A DNA stretch of 64,000 nucleotides, taken from assembly GCA_021234155.1 (NCBI GenBank), contig JAJEKV010000124.1:746001-810000 (forward strand). Direction: 5' to 3'. Source of the DNA: Isoetes taiwanensis. Lineage: Eukaryota; Streptophyta; Lycopodiopsida; Isoetales; Isoetaceae. This document shows, one piece after another, positions 33,336 to 44,288 of this stretch. Both the position numbers and the translations under genes were made by a program. Position 1 is the stretch's first letter. The number at the start of each line of letters is the position of its first letter. The notes under the pieces were generated by a model. That model worked only from the letters and a program-made list of their open reading frames with translations. It was not told the origin of the DNA and did not search any database.

Positions 33336-35957
33336 TAGTGACAGGTGAAGGAAGCTCTGCAACTTTTTCAAAAAATGCCATAATGTGTTATGTCTGTTTC
33401 CAGGCTAGGCTTGATGCTCCTCCTGATTCAGATCTAGTTTCAGTAGACCTAAGCAGCATGGAAAAAGGTCATGTTTCTGGCCATCAATAATGGCTCCACA
33501 AACAGGGTTGTCAGTCCACAAACAGGGTGTCAGTCATGTGATTATCATGGTCAGGGTGCCCAACAGGCTGCAACAGACAATGTTCTCAGCAATTGTAAGA
33601 AAGCACTTCCATGTAATGTAAATAATATGATGATAACTTAGATGTCAAAACCTAGACTTGTTAACCATGTAAATCAATCATTTTACCTGAATAAATTTCG
33701 CAGCAGGCTTTTTGTAGGGGATCTCATATGCAGCTTGATAGACGCTAGCATATGTTTTTGATGAAGCAAATTTCTTTGCATTGAATGCAGACTTCATTAA
33801 GCAGAAGGTGGACCGAGGGATGCTTGCAATAATATTACTTGATTGGCACGACACAATAAAACATTCATGTCATATTTCATCAGTTCAAATTAAGGGGCAG
33901 CCAGTGATGTCTTGCATAATCCAGAGTTAGAATTAACGAGTAGAACTTGCACTTTAGAGGGCAGTCAGAAGGGCGATGAATGCTCATCCACTAGCAAAGC
34001 CCAGGGTGTTGCTGCAAGGAAAATTGTCGTAGCTGTACACAACATATGCATTTTGCATAGCCACGACCAGCAGCAATATCATAGCCACAGGAACTAGCAT
34101 GGACGCCATAGCTAAGCTTGAGCTTGAGCTTGACTTGAACTTGCACTTGAGCTTTTGAACTTGAACTGGGCCATTGGTGTTCTATAGAATGGAAGCGAAG
34201 GACTCAGAGTTTATAAGTCAATAGCATTAATTCCCTTCGGTGTCCAGCACATGCCCTCTGCTGCTCAATCCCTTAGTTTACTATGTGGTGAGGTTCTCAG
34301 AACGTTTCTGGATTTTGCTTTCATAGAAACGATGGCAGGCAGGACTTTCTTGCACAATGATGACGGAATAAGGCTTAGAGACTGGCTTTTCTAGCTGGAA
34401 GGCCAGAGTTGGGGTATTTATGGGCTTTCTTGCACAGCGATGGCGGAACTGGGCTGTCTTAACTTAACAAAGACTTGCTTTCATAGACTTGCTGGATTAT
34501 TTTTTGGGTTCAAATCCTAGGACCTTGAGAGGAAAAACTAGAAGAAAGCCATAACTCTGGTTTTCGGAAGAAGGTAGCGGCCATAACTTTGTTTACGGAT
34601 GTCAGGAGATCAAGGGAGCAAATCCAAGCAACATTCTAATATATAAAAAAAAAAACAAAAAAACAGAGAGATGCAAGAAAACTTACAAACTGGACTGATG
34701 CAGAGCAAATTCGAGCACATCCGAGCATGGTTGTAGAATTATTCAGAGTTACAGCGCTTCTTATATAGGTGCACCGAGGCGATATAACCAGACAAATCTG
34801 CAGACTATCCAACGCCATAGCTTGTGGACAGAGATTATACACCGCCATAGCTTGTGGACACCATAATGACAGCCTAGACGGAGTTCCACGAATTAGATTT
34901 GTCAAAACGTGGCAACAAAAGCAACAAATCGATTGCGGCGCAAAAAAAAAATCTGCAGGAAAATGTCCGGGCAAAACAATCGTGACTTTAGAAAGCATGG
35001 CTTGCTGCCACGTGGGCATCCCTATTGGATATAATAGATTATATATGTGTAGAATAGAATAGAAATAGAAGCCAGTGAGAAGAACATCCTGCCTGTTATA
35101 GTAGTGTTTTTCACCACCTTCCCTTTACATGGTAGCTTATTTGTTGAGAGGTTAACGTGATACTTTAATGTGAACTATTGGTCTAATACAACACATCAAT
35201 CTCAATGAATCTTTGTTCCCATTTGATCATTTTCTATTAGAAACCCCTGTATTTTGTTAGCAACATTGTATATAACGTCCCAAAATGTCAAATTTAATGC
35301 TTTTATTTCTCTTCAATATTGAACGTGGTCATGGGCGTATTTGTCTCCATGTTATATTCAAACTTTTGTTGAACCAAAAAAGGGTATTTTTTATGGACAC
35401 GCATGATGCTGGCCATTGTTTTGCAAATATCTTGCTCGCCATTGCCGTGCAAATATATATTGCTCCAAAAGAAAATAAAAATTGGTGAGGTCATGTACTA
35501 CACATCAATAACAAAGTATAATATTATACTCTCCGATGTCATATACACGTTTTCAACCTTTACTAGTAAATAAATAAAAAAAAAAATGTGGAATCCGTGA
35601 TTCCCGAAAAATAAACTTCAAGAATGTTTAGTTGAGAAAGAATGTGTGCCACGCGGCAGATAGGCATTGGGGGATGGGGGCAGAAAATGCCCCCCAATTT
35701 TTACGTTCAGAAACAACTTCTTTTTAGACAACGAAGAATTGGTCTTCTCGTTCAATAGAGGCGTGGTTCGGCAAGCTTCCCACGTTGGGACCATCACTCA
35801 CGTTGACCTAGCGCCGAGTCCGACCTAAGAGCCATCACATAAGCTCCAGAGCTTTGCCAGGAAATGGCCTGTAATACGAATAGTACCCCAGACGACCTTC
35901 AAGGTGCCTCCACCGCAGAAGAAGAAGGTGCTCTTTCTTTCTTTTCTTTCTTCCACT
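33336..35957. other. Noncoding; minor simple repeats; upstream region of the BAHD gene
   Basis: It contains a short TTGAGC/TTGAAC repeat near 34,115-34,165 and a duplicated GCCATAGCTTGTGGACA at about 34,816 and 34,844. No further gene is seen. I found no clear TATA box just upstream of the BAHD start. Confidence 0.5.
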
Positions 35958-37455
35958 ATGGAGTTCCAACCGCAGCTTCAGATCAACGTGAAGGATCCTG
36001 TTCTTGTTTTCCCCAAAACGCCCACTCCAAAGGAGATCCTTTACCTCTCGCCTCTTGATAAAGTTTTCCCAAACTTCATGTACACACTTTATTTCTATCG
36101 AAAAAATGAGTGCAAGAGTAATGAGACGGTTTTTGAGGATCTGAGAGAGGCTTTAGAAGTTCTTCTGGTGCTCTATTATCCTGCTGCAGGAAGAATACTG
36201 TACAATGACAAAACTGGCCATCCTGAGTTGGTTTGTTTTGCACAAGGAGCTATGATGGTGGAGGCTTCAACTCATTTTACAATCAAAGATCTGGGTAATT
36301 TTAGTGAAGGAAATCCTGCATTTAAGAAACTTGTTTGGCATTTACCTTTTGTTGAAGACAGCCCTGTTTTTGTGGCTCAGGTATGTCCCTTGACTTGCTA
36401 TTCTTGTATTCAATATGTCACTTCTTTGTGAAATAGAGAGTTTGAGTTAGTTTGGTTCTTCAACCATTTAGGTCACCAAATTTGCATGTGGAGGATTTTC
36501 TATTGGGCTTGGAGCAAGCCATGAGCTCTTTGATGGTCCAAGTTGCTTTAACTTCCTTTCTGACTGGTCAAGGATAGTTAGAAAAGTACCAGTGTCTGAA
36601 ATAGAAGTGCCTACACATAATAGAGAGATCATGAAACCAAGACCATCAGAAATGACACCACATGAGTTGGAAGAATGTTTCATGAAGAGATTTGAAGGAA
36701 TTCCCGTCTTTAGATACAACAAACATGAGAAACAATGGGAAAAGACAGTTGCAGAGTTCGCAAATGCAAAATTGGACTCGAGCACAAAATATGTGTCCAA
36801 GTCTTTTGAGGTGAATAACCAGATGATTGAAGCTCTGAGGAAAAGGGCCATGGAAGGAGGGCATTTAAAATCATGCTCTACATTTGATATTCTGACAGCT
36901 CATTCATGGCTTTCAAGGATCAAAGCACTAGAAATGAAACCTACAGAAAGAATATTGCTGCAGTTTCCAGTTAATTGCCGGCCACGAACAATCTCGCCAA
37001 CAAATGCAAAGTTCATAGGTAATGCATGCATCACAACCTTTTATAACTCCACAGTTGAAGAAATATTAGAATCTCCATTTCATAGTATTGTAAAAATGGT
37101 CCAAATGGCTAAAAACAGAGTTTCAGATTCGTATATTTGGGACTTTGTCAATGCCATAAGTGTTATGGATAAGCAGGTCCGCCCTTCTTTGAGAGAAACC
37201 ACTGTCGTGATAGACTGGACCAGAATACGTTTGGAAGCCTTTGACTTTGGTTGGGGAGGTGCAATATTTGGTACTAGTGTTTCTTTGACTTTGGATAAGA
37301 TCTATTTACTTCCTGGCGGTCCAAAAGGCAATGTTTGGGTGACAGTAGGGTTCTTGAGTGAGGTCATGGAAAAATTTGAGCAGCATTTTCATGACATAAA
37401 TTATGTAGGTCCTGAAGTTTGCATCTATTCAAAAACTGGATGTACAGAAGAGTGA
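35958..37455 (+). CDS. BAHD acyl-CoA-dependent acyltransferase (intact, two exons)
   Basis: Exon 1 is 35,958-36,380 (141 codons) and ends CAG|GTATGT. Exon 2 is 36,472-37,455, after TTTAG, in phase 0. Together they give 468 aa, slightly longer than the usual 430-460. The catalytic HxxxD is SHELFDG (His158, Asp162), just after the intron. The structural DFGWG is at 399-403. The N-terminal YYPAAGR and the internal N-x-R-P-R block (VNCRPR) are also typical. I chose ATG 35,958 because MEFQPQ..VKDPVLVFP matches the family's usual N-terminus; an upstream in-frame codon would add ~18 residues. BAHD enzymes move acyl groups such as hydroxycinnamoyl from CoA to alcohols or amines in the cytosol. The exact substrate cannot be read here. 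No stops or shifts; the only clearly intact host gene in the window. Confidence 0.93.
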
Positions 37456-37586
37456 CAGATTTGTCGGAATAGGATATGATCTTCTTGCCATGAAAACATA
37501 TTCCTTTAGTATAGAATATAGATTATTTTGAGCTTTAAGTCTTAGCACTTCCTTGCTAAGCAGTAGCTAAGAAAAATGTGACATCA

Positions 37587-37794
37587 AATAAAGAATGCCA
37601 GCCATTAGTGCAGTGGCACTGCAATTGTTGTCTGGCTTCCAAGATCTCACTTTTAATCTGATGGTTGAGTATGTGAATCTGAAAGTAATGCAAGCCATCA
37701 CAGAGTTTTAACAGTATGCTGCTTAACCAGAATGTGTAGCAGCTTCTTATTGGAAGCTGTCTAGCATTTTAAACCAAATGTGAATGAGAATAAA
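37587..37794 (+). terminator. Candidate polyadenylation signals of the BAHD gene
   Basis: AATAAA occurs at 37,587-37,592 and 37,789-37,794, about 130 and 335 bp after the BAHD stop. Either could be used. Confidence 0.4.
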
Positions 37795-37919
37795 TAAGTT
37801 TGAAAAAAAGGCTTTTAGTCATATAATCCGTTACAAATATAAATATTTCTCACATTTGTGTCATATTTTTCTACTGAAACCCAAATAGTATACAAAGGAC
37901 AGATTGAAATGATTGACGT

Positions 37920-39060
37920 CGCTCTATTTTGTTGTATAGAGTGCACATGGCTCTATTTTGTTGTATAGAGTGCACATGGATGTGATTACGTATAAGGGAA
38001 AATCTCTCCCGAGGATTTTCCGGGAAATAATCTGCGAGGTGGCGCCGGCGGCGGCGCACGTGCGGATCCGAGGGAGAGATTTTCCCGTGCGTAATACATG
38101 CCAGCTGGGATTACGTGCATGACGTGTCCTTCACATCGGTGCCACATCAGCAAACTTTATAACGCTTTTTTTTTTTTCATTTTTTTTGTCGGAGCTACTT
38201 ATAACGCTTTTTTTTTTTTCATTTTTTTTGTCGGAGCTCCTGGCGCTTGGTCTCCTAATGCTGGGGCTTGGTTTGAAGTCGATAGTAGAGGTCTGTGTGC
38301 GTCTTTCTAGCTAATATTGCATGGCGCTGGCGATTATCTTCGTGTTTTTTGCACATGTTTGATCAGTTGGCTATGGCGACTTGTAGTTGGGATCTTGGTG
38401 ACTTCTAGTGCGCAGATTTGCTGGCGGTGGCGATTATCTTGGTGTTTTCTGCAGATCAGTTGGCTATGGCGACTTCTAAAGTGACTTGGCGACTTGTAAA
38501 GCATCTTGGCGAATTCTAGTTGGGACCTTGGCGACTTCTAGTGCACGGATTTGTTGGCGGTGGCGATTATCTTGGATCTTGGTGTTTTCTGCAGATCAGT
38601 TGGTTATGGCAACTTCTAAAGCAACTTGGCGACTAGCGAGGTTTTGCTGGCCAATCTTTACAGTGATGTTTTTTGACGGATCTTTACTTTTTTGTGGTGT
38701 TCAGCGATCTTTAGCCGATCTTTCCAGAGTTTTAGGATCTTTTGGGCCTATCTTTACTAAGTATTTTGGGCTAGAATATGTTTCAAATTTTGATCTCAAG
38801 GGTTTAGCAGCAGTGATCAGTCATGCTTTGGATAAGGATCGACCTTGAATAAACATTTTGTAATCTGTCTGATAAACCTTGAAATTTTGGAGTTAACCTT
38901 GGAGTTAACCTTGTTTTATAATCTTGGAGTTAACCTTGGAATCTGAAATCTTGGAGTTAACCTTGGAATCTGAAATCTTGTTTTGTAATCTTGAAGTTAA
39001 TCTTGGAATGTAAAATTTCAGTCTTTGTAATCTGTTTCTGTAAATTGTATTATGCAAAAT
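37920..39060. repeat. Cluster of short tandem duplications
   Basis: Four local arrays. A 30-bp unit with CTCTATTTTGTTGTATAGAG occurs twice (37,920-37,980). A 42-bp unit with TTATAACGC, a T-run and GTCGGAGCT occurs twice (38,157-38,239). About three diverged units contain GGCGATTATCTTGGTGTTTT and GGCGACTTCTA (38,328-38,625). CTTGGAGTTAACCTTG-type units occur about six times (38,878-39,010). No gene is supported. Confidence 0.75.
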
Positions 39061-39093
39061 TGAGGTGCAAGTTGAGATGAAATTATCAGAAAT

Positions 39094-40523
39094 GGAAGGG
39101 AGCTGGGATAACTCAGCTACAACATTTATGGGAAGGGGACAAGTGGTGTAGTTGGGAGCATGTAAAGCAGGTGGTTAATGGCAAAAAAATAGATAAAGTG
39201 ATCTTTGACAGCATTATGAGTGTGGCCAGCACTCAAAATGAATGCCAAAGTCCTAAAAATCCAGACTGGCACATTATGAACTCTGATCAGTACAAAGTAG
39301 CTCTTGGCTACAAGGTTTTGGCCCCAATAAAATCCTCCACCTCTTGAGAATATTGAGGAATAATTGGAATTCTTATACTCAGCCTAAAATGCAGGTGTTC
39401 ATTTGGAGATGCATCCATAATGCCCTTCCCTCCAACAATAATATGTTCAAAAGATGTAAAGAGCTTCAAGACAACCCCAAGTGTAAACTTTGTGGGGACA
39501 ATTCAGAAACAATAAGGCATATGTTTGATTGCCCTAAGATCAGGGAGTTCTGGAGGTGGCTTGATGCATACCTAAGGTCAAAACGCCACAATTTAGGCAA
39601 TTGGGCCAATATCATGGACCTCCTTAAGGGGTCAAACAGATTTCTAAATCCCTATGGATCATACGGAAACACAGGAATAGGGTTAATTACTCAAATCAAA
39701 GGGTGGATGTGCCCTGGATGAAAGTAGCCTTTCAAATTGAGATATCCAAGATTGCCATGGCACACAAAAACTGCAAACAGGATAAATATGATACTGCTTG
39801 GCTATCAATAGGGAATTTTGTTGGGTTGCACAATATTTTTGTTTGTTCTGATATGCTTATCTCTAATGATCATTTTATGGTTTTCAGAGCTGCTGATTGC
39901 CCTTACAACGAGGATGAACTGTAAGCCAAACCTCCCTGATCTGTCAAATTTTGCAGCAGCCACAGAGATTTTTAATAACCAACAGCTCTGGTCTCTTTCC
40001 CCCACAATTGACCAAGATCTAGAAAAGCTTAAACCCTTCATGCTAAACGGTTATCAGGCACATATTCTTGACAGATTTTTGTTTTGTTATGAGAGATTGC
40101 TAAGTGATGACCAGTTCTCCCATTTTAGAGACATGTTTTATCACCACAAAGCCTTGCAGGATGCTCTTGGAGAGGCCATTATCCTTTTCTCTGAAACAGC
40201 CCCTCTCTGGTTCTTTGCCTTCCCACCCGAATGGAATGACATTGGATGGCAGTTGGATCCAGTGGCCTCGGATTTGGTGATCATTGACGAGGAGGAGTCC
40301 GACTCAGACTTAAATTTTCTGGTTCAAGATCTTCCACACTGATATTGATCAGGTTTCGCCTGCTACAGTTTGTTTGTATAGAGGACTTTAGTCCCAATTT
40401 TGTCTGTAATGTTTTGTGTGCCAAAGGCATCTTTTTGTGAACCTTCATGGTTCCTGAAAATCTGATGTAACTCTTTGATGAGTAATATAAATCTTCCTTT
40501 TCTCAAAAAAAAAAAAAAAAAAA
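39094..40523 (+). mobile_element. 5'-truncated LINE with poly(A) and perfect 14-bp target-site duplication
   Basis: The element is bracketed by AAATTATCAGAAAT at 39,080-39,093 and at 40,524-40,537. The downstream copy follows a poly(A) run (from 40,505). The coding remnant is the zinc-binding RT-associated domain at the C-terminus of plant LINE ORF2 (PKMQVFIWRCIHNALPS, then CKLCGDNSETIRHMFDC near 39,480-39,530). A C-terminal tail frame continues to 40,342. Frames shift at least twice. The perfect duplication indicates a relatively young insertion. Confidence 0.92.
39344..40342 (+). pseudogene. LINE ORF2 C-terminal end (zinc-binding RT-associated domain)
   Basis: The frame 39,344-39,721 holds the zf-RVT pattern: F-I-W-R-x-x-H-N-A-L, then C-x2-C-x8-H-x4-C, then FWxWL. 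It shifts near 39,720. The frame 39,818-40,342 continues with an acidic tail (DEEESDSD) and TGA. No RT palm or YADD is present because the copy is 5'-truncated. Confidence 0.75.
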
Positions 40524-40537
40524 AAATTATCAGAAAT

Positions 40538-42805
40538 AATTTGATAGCAAAATCAAAGTAATCCCAAGCTGATGTGTATTACGTTGACAAATGAAAAATT
40601 ACATTGGAAAATGGTTTTTTCCAGTTTATTCTTTTTGGGAAAAAAGGTTTATTGAAATATAGGGCTTTTTGTGCATTTACCATTACCATAAGAACTTTTT
40701 AGGGCAGTGGAGCATTGCACGAGGGGCGAATCTGGCATTCCACAGAATCTGCAAATGCCTTTTGTTGTGGACTAACCGACAGATTCGGCGAGTTGGGTTG
40801 AACAAATCGGGCAGTTGCGTTTAGCTGGTTTCTCTGTTAGGATTTAGAGCAGAGCACAAGGATCTGGGAGCTGGGGAGTCTATGCGCTGCGGGCTTCAAG
40901 CCCTAAAACTTGGTTCAAAAATTGTCGGCAAATGACCTCCATATGATATGGGTTGTTAATGGTACCAGCAATAGTCCGTCCTTGAGCACCCTAGTAAGAA
41001 CTGGATATGGCAGAGAAGATCCCGATCAGGGTTCTAGTAGTGGATATGTCCCTCTTGATTAGAACTATATTTCCCATGCCAGGAGCACCTGATCCTAGCT
41101 GATTTGGTCAGAACCGACCCCCTTGGTCAAAATTTGGCCTGATTCCATCACCAATCCGTTGCTTCCTTGATTTTCTTAGGTTTCCTTCCTTGCTTTTCCT
41201 TGCTTTTTCTTATAATAGAAAAAGCACAAGCAATCTGAGCAGCGAGGAGGCACCACGAACTGCAGAAGCCCAACTTTGCAAAAAGCAACATGGTTCGAAA
41301 ATAGGGGAGTTCCTCCTTTAACAATTCACCCACTTGTGTTAAATTCCGGTCATCTAAAAACATTTCTGGCATAAGACACTAAAAAGTGCACTAACATATA
41401 TTTTTTCCGGTAGCCTCAAATACCCAGCGGCATTTTACTGGTTAGACAATTGCTATTTTCAAGCCCTGAAAAGCAAGGGTGACGGCAAGAGGGGTGCGAA
41501 GCAAAGAATCAACGAAAGAGCAGGACTCTGATCCACATGAAAATGATGGACATGAAGAAAAAATATGGCTCCTTGTTTTCCTTGTCCCTCACCATGTGCC
41601 CAATCGGAATCATATTTGCATGCGTCGTTGCACTAACCAGTGCGTGAAGCTCCACCAATTTTCTTAGTACATCCCTAGTTTATCACCTTTGTTAGTTGGA
41701 TTGTCATTCAGCATGTTCATAGCCTTTGATCTCATAAGATCCCTTGGATCACATTTTCATAACATTGGAGTGTTAAACCTCTAGAGCATGATGTCAATAT
41801 CAATATGTTCAGTTTAAACTTTTGTAATGGCATAATTCCTGTTTCTCACTCATTAAATATTTCATCTACAAATGTCATTGTGTAGAAGCCTCTAATGTCT
41901 ATATCATTATATTAACACGATTGGTCTTCTTGCTATTTTTTTTTTTTTTAATCTTTGTTTTGGTGTGTTATGGGAGATCTTGCTTTTTTATTGGAAAAAA
42001 CAAAAATAAAAAAAAACACCATGAAAATAAGAAGAATTTCTATCCTTGATAGAGGGATCAACAACAACAATTTACGAAGATAAGGTTCAAAAGTTGTGGA
42101 AGGCGTATTTTATAACTTAAGATTTCTTAAGGTTACATACAAATCTGATGGTGGACTGTGGAATTTGAATTTTGTGGGAGGAGGGATCACGAACTGGACA
42201 ATTATGTCTGAGATTGCATTTCCCAGGCTGACAAAAACAAGTGAGGCTGCATTGTTATGTTGAAAACATGTGGCCATGTGGAGAACGAATGGTATTGGAA
42301 GAGACCGTATTTCTGATTAATAGCCAGCCCCTCTTGGATTTCGGCCTCAAGTAACCAGCTCTTATTATTTTGAGCATATGTCTAGCTTGTTCTTATTAAG
42401 GCGATTTAGAAGTTAGTGTTGAATTTCGGGTTTCTTAGTTTGCTTCATGAAATTGTATGAACTGTTACTTTCTTTGGCAATGCAACAAGCTAATTTGAGC
42501 TATTAGCACTACTGGAATAACATCATCTCTAACAACCACTTTCCACATCACTCTTTATATGCTATGGTCTGTTCTAGTTTTCAGAAATAATGAGGTAAAC
42601 TTCTTAGCTCTACTACAATATGTCATAGAAGCAAAAATGACTTTGGAAACACCCATGCATTACCCACAGTATTGTTTATATGCTCGCTGGTTTATGCTAT
42701 GTTCTAGTTTCCAGAAATAATAAGGTAAACTTTTCAACTTTACCACTTTTGTCATAGAAGTAAGAATGACACTGGAAGCACCCGTAGACTTGGGGTGATA
42801 TGGTC
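40538..42805. other. No gene seen
   Basis: AT-rich noncoding sequence. Short related segments containing TTTATGCTATGTTCTAGTTT-like and CCAGAAATAAT sequences occur near 42,560 and 42,690, with similar following text (GTAAACTT..TCATAGAAG). This is a ~110-bp diverged direct repeat. No RNA gene is recognised. Confidence 0.5.
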
Positions 42806-42820
42806 TTGGTGCCGGGGGTA

Positions 42821-43097
42821 TGGGATAAAGCCTTGTAGAGGTTGAGGCTCATAAAGGATCCACCCTTTCAGTGTGTTGGTTATCACAAGAGGTGCTAGTG
42901 CGTAACATTTGGTATCAGAGCCAAGGTTCAAATCCTCGTGGCAAGATTAGTGTGTTCCACATGCTTAAGGGCAAGCATCCCGAGAAGGGAAGGACTGGGT
43001 GCGAGGGGATATGGGATAAAGCCTTGTAGAGGTTGGGCCCATAAAAGATCCACCCTTTTGGTGTGTTAGTTATCACTAAAAGTGCTAGTGCATAACA
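42821..43097 (+). mobile_element. TRIM-type miniature LTR retrotransposon
   Basis: Two ~86-bp direct repeats (42,821-42,907 and 43,012-43,097) start TGGGATAAAGCCTTGTAGAG and end TAACA. Between them are only ~104 bp. These begin with a primer-binding site at 42,910 (TGGTATCAGAGCC) that extends into AAGGTTCAAATCC, and end in a purine-rich GAGGGGATA. This is the layout of TRIMs. Similarity extends ~15 bp upstream of the first repeat into PPT-like sequence, so it may be part of a tandem TRIM array. No target duplication was found. Confidence 0.8.
42910..42922 (+). promoter_or_regulatory. Primer-binding site (initiator tRNA-Met) of the TRIM
   Basis: TGGTATCAGAGCC lies two bases after the first terminal repeat and is complementary to the 3' end of plant initiator tRNA-Met. 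Confidence 0.85.
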
Positions 43098-43127
43098 TGG
43101 ATCATTGATGCACTTCCTCAGAGGCCG

Positions 43128-43379
43128 CTACATCCTCCACCTTACCCCATCAGCATTCACATCAATATCCCAAAATCTCTTCCTTCTTCTTCCTATCTTC
43201 TCAATTGGTATGCTTCGACGCGGTGTACCAAAGATAATGGACATCACATGACAAATTGTGGCATGGCTGGGATTCAAGATAATCCTCCATGCAGCCTCTA
43301 CGCATTGCTGCGAAATGAAGGCATAATTCATGGGTAGAACCCATGCATTGCTAAGAATGAATTTCTGTGTCCTTGGCAT
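43128..43379 (-). pseudogene. Second copy of the Rep-associated module (fragment)
   Basis: The minus-strand frame reads KFILSNAWVLPMNYAFISQQ followed by CVEAAWRIILNPSHA. It aligns over ~45 residues with the module at 7.72-7.85 kb (YTLSSTWIIPSNTAYVNEHR, AAWRVLLNPAHC), then becomes basic (RRRKRFW) and open to the TRIM side. It has no HUH domain beside it. This shows the module is mobile or repeated. Confidence 0.6.
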
Positions 43380-44288
43380 TGTAATGAATGTAATATCTGC
43401 TTCTGTCCATGGTAAAGTACAAAAGTGTCATGCTCTCATCAGGAGGTTTCTATATATACTAGTTGTTTTTCATCCTGCCCTTTCTTATCACTCCCTTTAC
43501 CACAAGAGGCTTCTCCCTTGCAAAAACCTATTTTCCAGACCTCTATATTCAAACACTTGTGCAACCTGCACAAGCTGCCTGCCTGCCTATCTTCACTCTC
43601 ATGGTGTGACCAGGGAAAAAATTAAGCATACTATATATTTTTTCATAAAAAATGGTTTGGCCATTTTTTCAAAATTTTACAGTATTTTATGATATATATT
43701 TGGCTAAAGTTATTATTATTATTACATTTATATGTATTTGGACTTGGCGAAACTTTTGAATTATGTAACATAAGCTCACAACATAGCTTATAACATCCAT
43801 AGTCTGAACTACATTCCATGCAACAACACCTTCTAGATATGGTGATCAAATTGCACTTATCTCTAACCCAGATATTATGCAACCAATTCGGGCACCTAGA
43901 GGGATATTAGACCTCTCTTACATTTCCTTTTTGAAGATGCATATATGGTATATGTATTAGAAATTCATAGTTTGAAAAACTATATCACCAATGATGGTAG
44001 GTGGGGATGTGTAAAAGTCTATAATAAGAATTAATTTTTGTTTGGCTATTTATGATTTAATGTATAAATATTGTATAATATAAAGAAAGGCTAACCCCCT
44101 TTTCTTTAACGAAAAGGGGGAAAATAGTTTGGTGAATCCTAAAAAAATAATGTAGTACTTGTTTTAACTATGGCTATTTTTTATTTTTTTAGATGAAATC
44201 CCCCTTCATAAAATTCGCCGCAAAAATTGTCTAAACCCCCTAAAAAATCGCCATTTGCCTATTAATAGCCACTAATTTTTTCCATGGG
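43380..44288. other. No gene seen; left flank of the chromovirus
   Basis: AT-rich, with a short palindrome around CCCCCTTTTC..GAAAAGGGGG (about 44,095-44,120). The last bases before the LTR contain CATGG (44,283-44,287), which recurs right after the 3' LTR. Confidence 0.5.

Noticed and set aside
36468-36864. Minus-strand ORFs opposite the BAHD gene
   Set aside because: Shadow frames of an intact conserved gene on the plus strand.
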